This document shows positions 9,640 through 21,600 of a DNA stretch of 64,000 nucleotides, piece by piece. The stretch is from positions 87,390,087 through 87,454,086 of the forward strand of contig CM043966.1 of the NCBI GenBank assembly GCA_014529385.2. The letters run 5' to 3'. The notes below the pieces were generated by a model. The model made no database searches, was not told the origin of the DNA, and worked only from the letters and a program-made list of their open reading frames with translations. Every line of letters begins with the position of its first letter. The stretch's first letter is position 1. Source of the DNA: Adiantum capillus-veneris (lineage: Eukaryota > Streptophyta > Polypodiopsida > Polypodiales > Pteridaceae). The position numbers were made by a program, and so were the translations under genes.

Positions 9640-11700
9640 CAAACAGACAACAATGTTGGATGGGAGCCCATTTCAATGCTTTGTTCTCGTTGATGGAATG
9701 TACACTTGATGGGAAGATGTATTCATTGATCAAGACAATGCTCAAATAGTTCATGAGGGTAATGTAGTTCAATGTTCAAGGAAGAGGCAATACACTTTTA
9801 TTAATAGGATGCAAAAAAGAAAAAGAAGAACCAACTTCTAGGTTCTATCTATCAAGTGAATCGGTTCAAAAGATTTCATGTATTGATTGCTGTGCGGAAA
9901 AAATATTATCAGTATGCAGATCTTGATATGGTGTTGAGGTTATGAAAATAATTTTAAGAGAATGAAGACACAAACAAACTATGTTTATGTTCTCTCAATA
10001 TGCTACCAAAATATGAGAATGTGTAGTACTAGTTCAAGATAAATGGGACTATTGTTTGTTGTAGGGCATGGTATGAGGTACATGGAATACCAAAGACATT
10101 GTTTTATTTCTCATTGGGAAACTTTGAGAATGTTGTGTTTCAATATGTGCATGGAAGCACCTGTACATTGAGAAGAAGACTTCAACATAATTGCTTAGCA
10201 AGAGCATTTCTCAATGACTTTGTGGATAACAACTCTAAGAAGATGCCACATAGAAGTAGAACAATGTTGGATGGCTCAAGGGAGACTCAACCAATAATTC
10301 CATCAACATACAAACAAGTGTATATTCTAATTGAAATCAACACAACACTTGAACAAATAGGGTATGATAAGAAGATTTCCTAGTCTTCTTTTGGTAGAAT
10401 TTGTAACATAGAGTACCACCATGTCACCTTACCAAAGATAAGTGAGTTCTCTAAGTGCAATATTTGTAGTTCAATCAAACCAAGATTGGAAGCCAAACCT
10501 AACCTTGAAGAGAGAGCTCTCCTCTTGAGGGAGAGAGAAGTTAACATGGCACAACAAAAGAGTTTCAAAAGCCTATATTATGCATGACACAAATTTTCAA
10601 AAACTCAACCATATAATATGTATGCGTAGTTCACGATAAGATGGATCAAAAGAGGACAACAATTCCAAGACTATGCATTGTTTCCAAGGGTGTGGATTCA
10701 TGTTACAATTTGCACGTGGCACTAATTGGCATGATCACTCATAGACATGGAGAAGGTCATTATGGATACTTTGTTTTGAATGGTCTATGTCTAGATAGTC
10801 CGTAGACAACCTAGAAAGGATGGATAATCATCCATTGATGATCTAGTAATGAATGGGCTTTTGAGGAGCAATGTTTCAATACTACATGCTTTGGACACAA
10901 GGGATGCTTTAGACTACCACAATGTGAGTGAAGGCAAAGAGCCTATTGTTCGATCACCTCAATTTGCAGAAGAGGATTTGCAGTCAATATTTTGCAAGTT
11001 TCCAGAGAACTTATTGCTACAATTGGATAATTGTGTTAGGGAGAATAAAAATTGATATTTATTTGCTTATTCTTCCATTGCTTGTTTCAAGGGGGGTTTT
11101 CAAAACCATCTAGCTAGGATTTTAATGGTTGGACATACACATGCGGACATAGATGCTATGTTTAGCAGGTTTTCAAAGAAGTTGAGAGCTACACAAACTT
11201 AAACTTTGCCACATTTGATAGATACATTAAGAACCAGCTCATCTTCATCTCTAGCTCCATTCTTGCTCAATAAGATTCTTGATTTCAAAGAAATATTTTT
11301 ATGGCTACCTTTGTGATGGATGTAGGACATACTTGTTGGTCACTCCAAACCACTTCAACTTAGGTTATTCATGCAAGAGAAAACACCAGTGATGCAATAT
11401 AAGGCACATGTAGGTGTTTCAAACTAGAGTGGAAGTATTCGTCTTTGGAAAATAGACAGTGAAGGGAATCCAATGTTACCACAAGGAAATAACCCTTTGG
11501 TACCAATGGTGCAATATGTTAAGGCCCATGAGGAAGTGATTCTAGGACTAAAGAATTGTATAAGGTTTTTTCTATTGGGGTCATGGGAAAGTACCAATCA
11601 AGTTACATCAACTTCACGTACATTACACACAACATTCAGGAATTTATATTGTTTAGGCACCGAAACAGAATCAAGAAATACACAGGTTACTGCACCATAG
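9640..11700 (+). pseudogene. Decayed DUF7869-like (transposase-type) gene
   Basis: Several plus-strand frames together match a family I recall as DUF7869, found in many TE-like plant and animal proteins. Pieces in order: a segment with EFSKCNICSS near 10440-10470; DKMDQKRTTIPRL followed by THRHGEGHYGYFVLNGL at about 10637-10795; LLLQLDNCVRENKN at about 11010-11052; and MVGHTHADIDAMFSRFSKKL at about 11130-11190. Stops and frameshifts separate them, for example a stop right after CVRENKN. The family is thought to have an RNase H-like fold; I infer a dead transposase. No terminal repeats were found. Confidence 0.6.
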
Positions 11701-12271
11701 CCGAAAATTGTTAACTTAAGAATACCATGAAAACACAGTGCACAGGGATTCAACCTCTTCTTCTTCATTCAGATGAATCTCCAAAATGTTACAACTTGTC
11801 GGGAAAACCCGGATACTTGATTTGAAGAGGTTCCACCCTTTTTCATTACAAAATGACTAAATAATGTCCGAATCTACAAACACTTGACTAAAGGTAAGAA
11901 AAGTACTAAATATGGCTTTAACACCTGGCACAACCCGATGGTAGAAAGTTTTTCCCAAAAACTTTTGACTTGGACCCACAAAGTTAACAAAATTCAATGC
12001 TTAGAGATTTAAATGACAGAAAGTGCAATGCCTGGTATTTAAACCAAGATACATAAATACATCACAAAAACTATGACCACTTTCCATTCCCTAATTAGTG
12101 TTCAAAAACATTTTTCAGTCAATCATCTCCAATGTTGAAGACTTTGGTAACTCCCCTAAGGGTAACTTGGAAGTATTCATTCGTTCAAATATCTTTTCCT
12201 CCCCTTCTTCATCCTTGCCCCGTACTCTGTCTGTTTCCATTTCTTGATTTTTCTCCCCTTTCTCGGTATCA
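11701..12271. other. Intergenic stretch, nothing recognised
   Basis: A/T-rich sequence between the DUF7869-like fossil and the coiled-coil remnant. No ORF, repeat or structured site stands out. Confidence 0.4.
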
Positions 12272-12645
12272 TCAGTAGATTGCCCCTATGACTCCAAGTA
12301 CCTCTTCAACCACTTCTGCAATAATGCCACTTAATTCAGTATCCTTATCATGAAAACCTGTACCATCATCTCCAGTTTCCTGCACTTTGTCTTCTTTCTC
12401 CATGATTTCCTCTATTTCTACTTCCTTGGCCAATGTAAACAAGTCTTCTTGTGTGTTAACCCCCTGATCAACTCTTGCAGTAGATTCCATTTTTTGAATT
12501 CCAACCTAAGAATTTTCTGCAGACATTCTCTTCTTTTATTTAGCCACCTCCTTCTCTAATTCCTCATATTTTCCTTGCAACAATACATGTTCAGAACTTT
12601 GCTCCTCCTTGGCAAATGCTTGATAAGGAATGCTTGCCAATGAAA
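12272..12645 (-). pseudogene. Coiled-coil ORF remnant
   Basis: The minus-strand frame ending at 12272 continues upstream past its Met to about 12645 with two stops. It is rich in E, K and Q with heptad-like spacing (GKYEELEKEVAK, KEVEIEEIMEKEDK). The composition recalls the coiled-coil half of the N2 ORF at 50165-52696, but I cannot show homology. Confidence 0.35.
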
Positions 12646-12689
12646 ATATCTTCTTCCTTAAATCCAACCATACCTGTTCTCCCTGTTTT

Positions 12690-14030
12690 TTAAATAGACG
12701 TGTCAGACTAGCTGATTTTCAAAAATGGATCAGAAAATACAGTGGATCTAGGGATCCATACGACCACCTAGCAAGCTTTAAGCAAGTGCTAAGAGCAGAA
12801 CGCATCTTTGATTTCTACACTCAATTCGAGGGGTTTTGAATGACATTAGAAGGAAAAGCATTAACATGATTCCAAAACATTCCACCAAGGTCAATCATGG
12901 ACCTGAACACATTAGCTCAAGGTTTCATAGCTGCTTGTTCCAAAACGGAAATCAAACACAATACGATAGCTCAAATCTATAGCTTTAACCAAAAACAAGG
13001 TGAGTCTCTTAGGGATTGTGCGACTCGAATGAAACAATACATTGCCAGATGCCCAGAGCTAGAGATACCTGCAGAAGAACAACTAGTATCATTGTTTTTA
13101 GAGGGACTGCTAAACAAAGAACTTGATGCTATATTGTATAGCAAGAAGCATACAACCCTAGAAGAGTGTTTGTCAGATGCTATTGACTTAGGAGACAATT
13201 GTGATATTTTCAATGAAGAAGATGTCCCTAAGGATAACCAAAGTGAGAAAACAACATCCACTAAACCAGCACAAGTGGGAATGGCTGCTGCAGCACCACT
13301 TTTAGTCATAGAAGACATGCTCAAAAGGATGAATGACATGATGAATAACATGCAAAAAACACCTATGAGAGAACTAGGGCAAGGGATACCTCAGTAGGGA
13401 CAACCGATTTGATTGCAGAAATGGTGTGCAATCGAGGGTAAATGGACCAACCATGAGACCAATGAGTGCTACTACCGACCAAAGTATGATGTGAATGTTC
13501 AGTACGTGCCTATGAGGCCACAAGGACAACCCATGTATAGATATCAGCCTACAATGGCACCAGCTCAAAGACCACCGATGGGTATGAAAAGACCTTGACC
13601 CGTGTTGGGTCAACAACCACCCTATCCAGGACACAATGCAGTGCCTGTAAAGTACATGCATCCAGAGGGAGTTATAGATGAACAAGGACTAGTGCCTGTT
13701 ACACCCTACGCTGAGCCTAGTCCATCTACAGTAATGGTAGAAGGAGATTGGTATAATTCACATCCACCACCAATGGAAGAACTTGTGACTTATGCTCCAC
13801 CAGAGTTTGCACCAATGTATTATGTGGTTAATCAAGGTATTAGACCTCCTATGGTAAGACCCATGATTAAGCCAAGAATAGGAAACTGTCATAACTGTGG
13901 TACAGATGATCATAAGAAAAATGAATGCCTAGATCCTGACAAGAACCTTAAGCCAGTTGAAGCTTATTGCATACAATGCTGCAAAAAGAGAGGACACTTC
14001 CCAAAAATTTGTCCTAAAAATCCTTAAACA
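12690..14030 (+). pseudogene. G1 gag: capsid-like region and zinc knuckles
   Basis: The frames 12690-12839, 12897-13397, 13413-13598 and 13602-14027 follow one another and match B gag at 63999-62591. Shared landmarks are GS.DPY.H..SFKQVLRAE, TLEG.AL, IKHNT, the KWCAIE.KWTNH segment, a P/Q-rich linker with VLGQQPP, and C-termini with two knuckles. The first knuckle CHNCGTDDHKKNEC fits C-x2-C-x4-H-x4-C; the second, CIQCCKKRGHFPKIC, has one extra residue. Stops replace Gly and Trp codons in the TLEG region, so the gene is dead. Confidence 0.75.
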
Positions 14031-14457
14031 AGGGGAAAACAATAGTAAACTTAGTCCATGTGATGCCTAGTAGCACATCTAAGAGTGAACCGATTGTTCC
14101 AATCAAGGTAATCATCAGATCCCAGGATAAGAAAAAGAAACATAATTCCTCTGAAGAAGCAGAAGCAAAAGGTATGAGATGAGAAAACAGAAACAACGGG
14201 TTGAAATTGAGGAGAAATCAAAACAACTTATTGCATACAATGCCAAAAAGAGAGGACACTTCCCGAAAATTTGTCCTAAAAATCCTTAAACAAGGGGAAA
14301 ACAGTAGTAAAAGAGTGAACCGATTGTTCCAATCAAGGTAATCATCAGATCCCAGGATAAGAAAAAGAAACATAATTCCTCTGAAGAAGCAGAAGCAAAA
14401 GGTATGAGATGAGAAAACAGAAACAACGGGTTGAAATTAAGGAGAAAGCAAAACAAC
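13962..14457 (+). repeat. Tandem duplication inside G1 gag
   Basis: A segment of about 230-260 bp from the second zinc knuckle into the basic linker is repeated: 13962-14222 and 14228-14457. The copies share long identical blocks, including AGAGGACACTTCCC and the stretch before GGTATGAGATGAG. The second copy lacks about 40 bp and has a 2-nt loss in the knuckle. Confidence 0.75.
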
Positions 14458-15209
14458 TATTCCAGGAAAAGGTGAAAGAAACTGGAAGCGAAATCACCGT
14501 GAAATTTGGAGGATCAATTTTGGTTGATAAAAATTTTGAGCCTATTAATGCAACCTTGGAAGCCTACCAAGCACGACTTAAAGCAGGCCAAAACATGGAA
14601 AACAAATGGAAAAACTATCCTTCTCCAGACATGGAAGCAGCTAAGCTTGAAGCTTATCAAAATTTGGTAAGAATCATGCAAGAAATGCTAGAAAAACAAA
14701 ACCCAAACTCGAAAGTATGGCAAAACCTGAGGAGCTTGTGGTAAGAGCTAATCAAGAAAGATCCGAAGTGGTTATACCCCACCTTGAACCAAAAGAGCCA
14801 GAACTTATAGTGCCAGACAACGACATGCCTTAGACGGAATTCCATTCGTAGAAGAAGACTGGCCAAGACACTTATGAAAAAAGGTTAGAGAGATCAATGA
14901 TAAGAGCCTAGCTCTAAAGTCAACTCCTATAGAGGAAGGTTGGCTAGACAACCTACCTCCTGATATGGACATGGATATATAATCCTGTATGGGGATTACG
15001 GATCTGAAGCTTCAGGAATGTCTTAACCATTGACCCTGAAAACATTACCCTCTTACTTGGGAGATAATAAAGGTGAATCCATAGTGTGTAGGACCACTCA
15101 AGTAAAAAGAGTGGAACAGAACCTAGAAGTAGATAACATCCATTCAATCATGTCTACACCCATCCAATGCACTCTTACTTTGGGAGAACTATTAAAAATT
15201 GGACCATAT
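14409..15209 (+). pseudogene. G1 gag-pol linker upstream of protease
   Basis: 14409-14744 is a 111-codon frame with ILVDKNFEPINATLEAYQARL, matching VDKVHEPLDALMRAYEARL in element B. After several breaks, 15030-15209 reads KTLPSYLGDNKG and STPIQCTLTLGELL, matching LNTLPSYLGEYEAK and STPVTCTITLAELL in B. The frame is cut at 15209 by the copia insertion and resumes at 18316. Confidence 0.7.
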
Positions 15210-15293
15210 TGTTAGGAAATAAGACGTAGCTAAATAGATAATTGAGTAGATTACTTAATGGAGAGAGACAGATTTATATACACGAGATTATAC

Positions 15294-15350
<57 letters not shown>

Positions 15351-16043
15351 CACGATATACGTGGTTCACCCAATGTGGGCTACGTCCACGGGAAAGCAGC
15401 CACTCAATGGCTTTAGTACTTCAAAACAAGAAGTAGTTTACAAAGGCATTATACCCTTAATGGAGCACCCGCCTTGCTTCACTCTCACCACCTCACACTC
15501 ACCTTGTTGCATCAACTTCACACTATGAAATGTGTGTAGAAATGGCCTCCTTTTATAGGCCAAAAGGGCTGCCCTCTCTTATGAGAGACAGCCATGTGTA
15601 GCCGCCCTTGTGCGAATAAGTCCAAATCGGACCCTCCAATCCGCCCATGTGTGGCCGCCCTTGAGAAGACAAGTCCGCTTTTGAATTCGGCCACCGGCCA
15701 TTGAATTCGGCCACCAGCCACCGGCCATTGACTTCCGACCACCGGCCACCGGCCATTGATTACCGGCCACCGGCCAACCGACCGGTTGTTTTCCGACCAC
15801 TTTCCGGCTGCCGTCCGGCCATAATATTCGGACGAAAAAGAATATTCCGGCGAAAAAAAAAGTCTCGAGGGCCTCTGCCCCCGAGGCCTTTAAAGTTGCC
15901 CCTGATTCTTGTCCGTGAAAATTTTGGTTTCCGGTGAGTGATTTTCCTTCACGCACGATGGCTTCTCCTCATAATGGGGGCCTTACAAATGTGCGCTTTT
16001 ACCACAAAAAATTACAAGGGTAAATCAGGCTCCATACTTAACA
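15210..16043 (-). repeat. 3' LTR of the copia element
   Basis: 834 bp, TGTTAGG...TTAACA. It contains an (AG)n run and a stretch of CCGGCCA-rich repeats at about 15690-15780. A typical copia PPT (AAGTGGGAGAT on the minus strand) lies at 16044-16054. Confidence 0.9.
15297..15346. repeat. (AG)25 microsatellite
   Basis: Uninterrupted AG dinucleotides inside the copia LTR. Confidence 0.95.
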
Positions 16044-16103
16044 ATCTCCCACTTGGAGACTGATCTCCAAACCAAACCTGTGACTGCTTTCCATTCTGGC
16101 TTC

Positions 16104-16718
16104 TTATCCTTGAATGCCGATTGAAGATGAGCAAAAGCTCAACTTCTCCTTGTTGACCACCTTTGTAAACATGTCTGTAGGATTTTCACTTGTATGCACC
16201 TTTCCTAGCTTTAGTTGTCCCTCTTCCAAAAGAGTGCGTATGAAGTGATATCTCACCTCAATGTGCTTTGTCCTTGAATGAAAGGTTGAGTTCTTCGCAA
16301 GATGGATAGCGCTTTGTCTATCACTGTACAAGACACAATTGTTTTGTTTGAATCCAAGCTCTTCTAAGAATCTGTGAAGCCACATAATTTCTTTGCTTGC
16401 CTCCGTCATTGCTACATACTCTGCTTCCGTGGTAGAAAGTGAAACCACTTTCTGCAGCTTTGAAGCCCAGCTTACTGCTGTGCCTCCAACCGTGAACACA
16501 TAGCCAGTAGTGCTCCTTCGAGTATCTTTGTCACCTGCCATATCTGCATCATCATACCCTTCTAGAAAAATATCAGTTCCTCCAAAATACAAAGCATTTG
16601 TTGTTGTCCCTTTTAGATACCTAAGTATCCACTTCACAGCTTGCCAATGCTCTTTACCTGGGTTGTCCATGAACCTACTCACAACTCCCACTGCATGTGC
16701 AATGTCTGACCATAGCAT
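16104..16718 (-). pseudogene. Copia RNase H and end of RT
   Basis: Minus-strand frame with copia landmarks: DIAHAVGVVSRFM, HWQAVKWILRYLKGT, YDDADMAGDKDTRRSTTGYVF, SLSTTEAEYVAMTEA, LYSDRQSAIHLAKN and HIEVRYHFIR. These cover the end of RT and all of RNase H. It is out of frame with the RT frame at 16675-17664: about 10 bases seem lost where the family has YAMVCTRPDIAHA. The C-terminus ends close to the PPT. Confidence 0.85.
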
Positions 16719-17664
16719 ACATTAGAGAACCTACCGCTGCAACATATGGAACTTTAGACATATAGTCTATCTCCTCTTGTGTCTTTGGACACATATCCTT
16801 CGTTAGTTTAAAATGACCAGCCAAAGGTGTAGAAACTGGTTTTGCATTTTGCATTGCAAACCTTTCTAGTACCTTCTTGATGTAATCTTCTTGAGATAGC
16901 TTTATTGTCTTCTTTGTCCTGTCCCTTGATATTTTCATACCAAGTATCCTCTTTGTAGCACCTAAATATTTCATTGAAAAAGATTTGGACAGCTCCTCTT
17001 TTAGGTCTTTGATGTCCTGCATGTTAGCACTTGTAATCAACATGTCATCAACATACAACATTAGGATGATGAATTTCCCATCTCCCAAATTCTCTGTGTA
17101 GACGCAGTGATCCGAGTTGCATCTTGTGAATCCATGATCCAACATCCATCGATCAAACTTCAAGTACCATTGTCTTGATGCTTGCTTTAAACCATACAAG
17201 CTCTTCTTTAATCTGCAAACCATTTTCTCCTTACCTTTTACTTCATACCCCTTTGGTTGAAGCATGTAGATTTCCTCCTCTAAGTCACCGTGAAGGAATG
17301 CCGTATTTACATCCATTTGCTCGAGATTTAGATCATGAGAAGCCACAAGGATTAAGATAAGCCTAATTGAGTTCATTTTTACAAGAGGAGAAAATATTTC
17401 ATTGAAGTCAATACCTTTCTTTTGAGAAAAACCTTTTACCACAAGCCCAGACTTGTATCTTTTCTTCCCACCTTCTTCTTCCTTCAGCTTGTACACCCAT
17501 TTGCTTTGAAGTGCCCGATTACCTTTAGGCAACTCAACCAACTCCCATGTTTGGTTGCAATGTAGTGAGTCCATCTCCACTTGCATGCTCTTCGTCCATT
17601 CTTCTTTGGATTCATGTTTCATAGCTTCTTCGTATGATTCCGGCTCTCTAGAATCTGAGATCAA
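16675..17664 (-). pseudogene. Copia reverse transcriptase
   Basis: 329 codons. RT landmarks in order: WELVELPKGNRALQSKWVYKLK, VVKGFSQKKGIDFNEIFSPLVK, DVNTAFLHGDLEEEIYMLQP, VCRLKKSLYGLKQASRQWY and the catalytic LMLYVDDML. The active-site YVDD is intact. It overlaps the integrase-side frame by 4 bp in another frame, so the polyprotein is broken on both sides. Confidence 0.9.
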
Positions 17665-18197
17665 GAGATGGTTGAAGGAAGGAACAAACCTTTCTTTGCA
17701 GTCCTTGAGTCTTCACCGTCCTCAAGCTCCATGTACTCATCACCTGTTTCTTTTGTTTGTTTTCTTTCCAAGTAATCTTTGTACATATTTTGTTCGTTAA
17801 AAATTACATCCCTACTCCTTAAGATTTTACCATCTTCAGGATTCCATAGGCGATACCCAAAGTCACCTTCTCCATAGCCAATAAAGAAACACTTTTTGGA
17901 CTTTGCATCTAGCTTTGATCTTAGGCTTCTATCTATGTGCATGAAAGTCTCACACCCAAACACTTTGAGAAATGTATAATTCACCGGTTTACCTGTCCAT
18001 GCCTCTTCTAGAACTCCCCCATCCAATGCCGTTGAGGGTGACCGATTGATTAAGTACACAGACGTACTTACAGCTTCCGCCCAAAGCTCAAGTGGTAGGC
18101 CTGCATGTAGCCTCATGCTTCGTGCTCGTTCCATGATTGTCATGTTCATCCTTTCCGAAATCCCATTTTGTTGAGGTGTCCTTGGGGTTGTCCTTTG
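17661..18197 (-). pseudogene. Copia integrase C-terminal part
   Basis: The frame is open from the deletion point at 18197. It begins TTPRTPQQNGISERMN (the end of the integrase core with its catalytic Glu region) and continues with ERARSMRLHAGLP, WAEAVSTSVYLINRSPS, KVFGCETFMHI, KCFFIGYGEGDFGYRLWNP and a linker. The HHCC zinc finger and first catalytic Asp residues are gone with the deletion. Confidence 0.85.
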
Positions 18198-18310
18198 CCG
18201 GTGAGTGATTTTCCTTCACGCACGATGGCTTCTCCTCATAATGGGGGCCTTACAAATGTGCGCTTTTACCACAAAAAATTACAAGGGTAAATCAGGCTCC
18301 ATACTTAACA
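18198..18310 (-). repeat. 5' LTR stub of the copia element
   Basis: 113 bp, identical base for base to 15931-16043. Its inner end is fused to integrase sequence. Confidence 0.95.
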
Positions 18311-18315
18311 CATAT

Positions 18316-18539
18316 TTATGGAATGATCTACAAAAAACCCTAGAGAAGGTGAGAATAATGGGGCTAATCGCCACAATTTGGGAAGATTGAAACACAAAAT
18401 GGATAACAAAGAGATTTGATATGTTCCAATGAACAAAGTCGGAGAATACTACGAAGGGAAAGAAGGAAACACCACCTTCCAGTGAAATATAATGACATAG
18501 AAACCATGGCAATACTGGATAGTGGGGCAGGCATAGCCA
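18316..18539 (+). pseudogene. G1 pol fragment: start of retropepsin
   Basis: Continues the frame cut at 15209 (PYLWNDLQKTLEKV) and then reads NKVGEYYEGKEGNTT and, after a frame change, ETMAILDSGAGIA, the catalytic D-S-G of the protease. B has the same order (NKVGEYCEGEEGNTT, TMAILDSGAGVA). It stops at the DNA transposon insertion and resumes at 31005 with TKAVW. Confidence 0.8.
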
Positions 18540-18569
18540 TTAGGAGAAAGTTGGACTCACTTTTGGGCC
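18540..18569 (+). repeat. Left terminal inverted repeat
   Basis: Begins TTAGGAGAAAGTTGGACT and ends TTTTGGGCC; exact reverse complement of 30963-30992. Similarity stops at base 30. Confidence 0.93.
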
Positions 18570-19092
18570 CTATAAGAAGTGCCACGTCGGCTTAAAGAGA
18601 GAAAATGAAAATGTTAACTTGTGCATTTTATGTGATACTTTTCTGCGCAACAAAAAGCCAAAATGACATTCTTTGCTAGGTAGCCGCCGTCTTTATCATA
18701 TTATCCTTCGTTCTCTTGTCAGGAATCCAACTTACCGTATGACTAATGATTTGAAATACCAACTTACAAGCGTTCCCTCCAGAAACATAAGCCACACGAA
18801 CTCTATCAACTCTAAACTTGAGAATATGGCTTTCCCTCCCAAAACCTGAGATAATTCTCCGTGTTCTTCTCTATCAACTCTAGGAATGGAGAACGCATCT
18901 TTTCCTGATGAAAACACTAATTTGAACTTACTGTCCTCGGCCCCTTCATCTTTAACACTTACCCAAAGGAAGAACACACATCATCTTTATGTTGATGTAT
19001 TGCAAGAGTACGCACCGTTGTAGAAACGTAGGAGGGAGTCTTTCTTATCTCAACGGGATAAAGAACTTAGAAGGAAAAACAAGGAACATCAT

Positions 19093-21600
19093 TTGGATTT
19101 GTGGACTGATGGGTCTATTTATCCAAAGGATCCTATGACAAATGCGGCACCTCCCTTTGCTAATATCACTAACCTCTTACATTTCACAGGCGATGGCAAG
19201 GATGGGCTATTGGGATACACCGAACATTTGGAAATGAGAGGATTGAATGCGGAAAGGCAAAGAAACTTCCTGGCAATGGAGAACATGCAGCTGAAGAAAC
19301 TTAATGAAGAATGCTCTCAAAAGATTTCATCAAACAAAGAGACAATCCAAGGCCTTGAGAAGAAGATCACAAGTTTGCGAGAGAAAGACACCGTGCTTGG
19401 TAGTCAGAAAAGAAAATGAGATCTGTGCAACCTTGAGAACATGAAGGTTGGTAGTGGTGGCCTAAAAAAACGAATACGAGCTTTAAGGTAACTTGAAGTT
19501 TGTTTCTTCAATGTGATTCATTAAGAAGTGGATACACTGACTTTCCTATACATGATCGTAATGCATTGTGCTTTTTTGGCAGGTCTTTACTGCATCCAAA
19601 CTCGAACGGTGCACGCTTCAATGCCGGAGTGCATAACAGCCGTCTAGTTCCAAAAGAAGTAGTTGAAGAGATGATAACTCAGAAAAAATTTCGTAAGTTG
19701 AAAGGGAAGCTACTTACCTCCTTCATGAAGGAGAATCAGCTGGAACCAATGGAAGTGCAAGCAATACTTGATGAGAGTGGCATCTCGCAGATGGGATATA
19801 GGGCACTCTTCAAAGCAATAGCTAAAAAATCTCAAAATAAACTACAGAGAGGATCATTGCTGCCAAAGCCATCACATGTAAAGGCTACTCGCTGGCACGT
19901 AAACGATGAGGTGTTTGAGAAACTAGGGTCACCATTCCATATTGAAGCAACGTTCTTAGGCAAGGGCGGCAGAGAGGTACAGTTTAACGAGCACAACAAC
20001 CTCTTCGTTGATCTTGAAGCATTGCAAAGGTATGCAGTTCACTTCTTTGACATCAGTCGAGACGAGTGCGGTGGGGTTCTCAAGTTTGTTTTGAAGCTCG
20101 ACAAGTGCGAGGTCCTGAAGAACAAGAAGTTGGAGAGAGTCACCATTACCCTCATGAATAGAGCTCTGGATCCATCAATAACGAAAGAGGATCCACGATA
20201 CTTCAGCGTGCAATCAGAAAACAACATTCTATCTCTAGGATCATTTCAGGTATACTTCGGTCAATCTCTGATAACAAAAATATTGATTATTTGGTTGTTG
20301 ATTTTGTGTTTTCATTTTTCACTGCAGGTTGATAAGGAAAATTTTGAAATCCTCGATTGGGTTTTTAGTCAAACCCAAATTCCTTCTATCATCAGTGAAC
20401 AAAGAAACGGAGCCGTTCGTTCAATGGAAGGATTTGCCGACTACACAGTGGAATGGCACATGGCAGGTGACTTAAAGACTCTTAAGTGTATGTACAACAT
20501 AACACACAGAGCAGCTGTGGAAAATCCATGCTTATATTGCATGGCTGATGCACAATCACTTGAGAGTGTGCAATGGATTAGAGCTCCCAACAGACATCTT
20601 CAAGATAAAACTTTTAAACCAGTGCTTGATATTCCTCTGAGTAGAGTTCACGTCTGTACACTTCATGCACTCTGTCGAATAATTGAAAAGGTGGTCATTT
20701 GTATATATGTTTTGCATGGACATTAAAGCCAGAGAGTGAGTCGAAAAGAGTGATCAAAGCATTAGAGGGAGTGCTCTCAGACATTGGTTTGCATGGAGGC
20801 AATGTCAAAATCGAAGAGGACCCTAAGATGTCTCAAAGTCGGTACAAGGTACCAAGGAAAGCATCGATAGGCGGAGTGAAGGCAAGAAGGTTTCTTGGGT
20901 TTAGCCTCAAAGATTCAGATAGAGAAGAAAGGAGGATCCTGTTCAACAAATGGAAACAGTTACATAAAGTGGTTAAAGACAATGCTGGTGGTGGGGCAAT
21001 CCAGAATCACAAAGCGAACGTGTGGAAATCACTAGATAAAATTTTCCACTACCTTGAGCAACATTCTTGGGACCAAAGTAAGCTCACATCATTTCAAGCA
21101 GCCTTGCTGGATTGGAAAAAGGCTTCCCTTATAGGGTGGGGTGGGCAACATATCACACATTACATGGTAGGTTGGCATTCTATGTATACAAAACAAAATT
21201 TTAAATTGTACTCAACCGACCATTTTGTTTTATTTCAATGCAGCACATACTGTTCAACCATGGTCCATATTTTGCCAAGACATACGGTTCACTATCAATA
21301 TGGTCCACACAAGGCATGGAAAAAACCCACTACATGGCAAGAACAAGTTATTTTAAGCACACTCGGCATGGGGGAGGAAAAGAAAAGGCCAATAGCCTAT
21401 TAGAGTTACACCAATGGACTTATAGACGAATAATTCATAGAGCAAGGCAGAAGGAACTTCTTAAGAGTTCAGAAATTACACGGTCTCTACAACACATCCG
21501 CAAAGGGAAGAAACAGATGGCTTGGGGAGCATCAAATGCGGCCGAGCGCCATGCGAGGTGGCGCCGGTCACGAGTCAGGAGCGGGAGAAGATGGACCTAA
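19093..21600 (+). pseudogene. Transposase-like multi-exon gene of unassigned family
   Basis: Coding pieces at 19093-19419 (coiled coil, e.g. MENMQLKKLNEECSQKI), 19500-20249, 20328-20698, 20705-21166 and 21244-21600. Two GT-AG introns are visible: 20250-20327 (78 bp) and 21167-21243 (77 bp). A one-base loss near 20700 breaks the frame between RVHVCTLHALCRIIEKVV and ICFAWTLKPESESKR. The C-terminal block has FNHGPYFAKTYGSLS, WSTQGMEKTHYMARTSYF, HTRHGGGKEKANSL and WTYRRIIHRARQKE, which recalls uncharacterised TE proteins of other eukaryotes. As the most enzyme-like product of the element it is my best transposase candidate. I cannot place a DDE triad. Confidence 0.5.

Larger units (their letters stand above)
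15210..18310 (-). mobile_element. Ty1/copia element with large internal deletion
   Basis: A minus-strand copia element inserted into G1 with a 5-bp duplication CATAT (15205-15209 and 18311-18315). It starts TGTTAGG and ends CTTAACA. The left LTR is complete (834 bp); the right LTR is only its outer 113 bp, identical to the same 113 bp of the left LTR. Gag, protease and the front of integrase are missing: the LTR stub joins directly to integrase codons at 18197/18198. The remaining pol has at least two frameshifts. LTR identity suggests recent insertion, then deletion. Confidence 0.92.

Noticed and set aside
15518-15956. Four overlapping ORFs in the copia LTR
   Set aside because: They follow simple CCGGCCA-type repeats inside a non-coding LTR.
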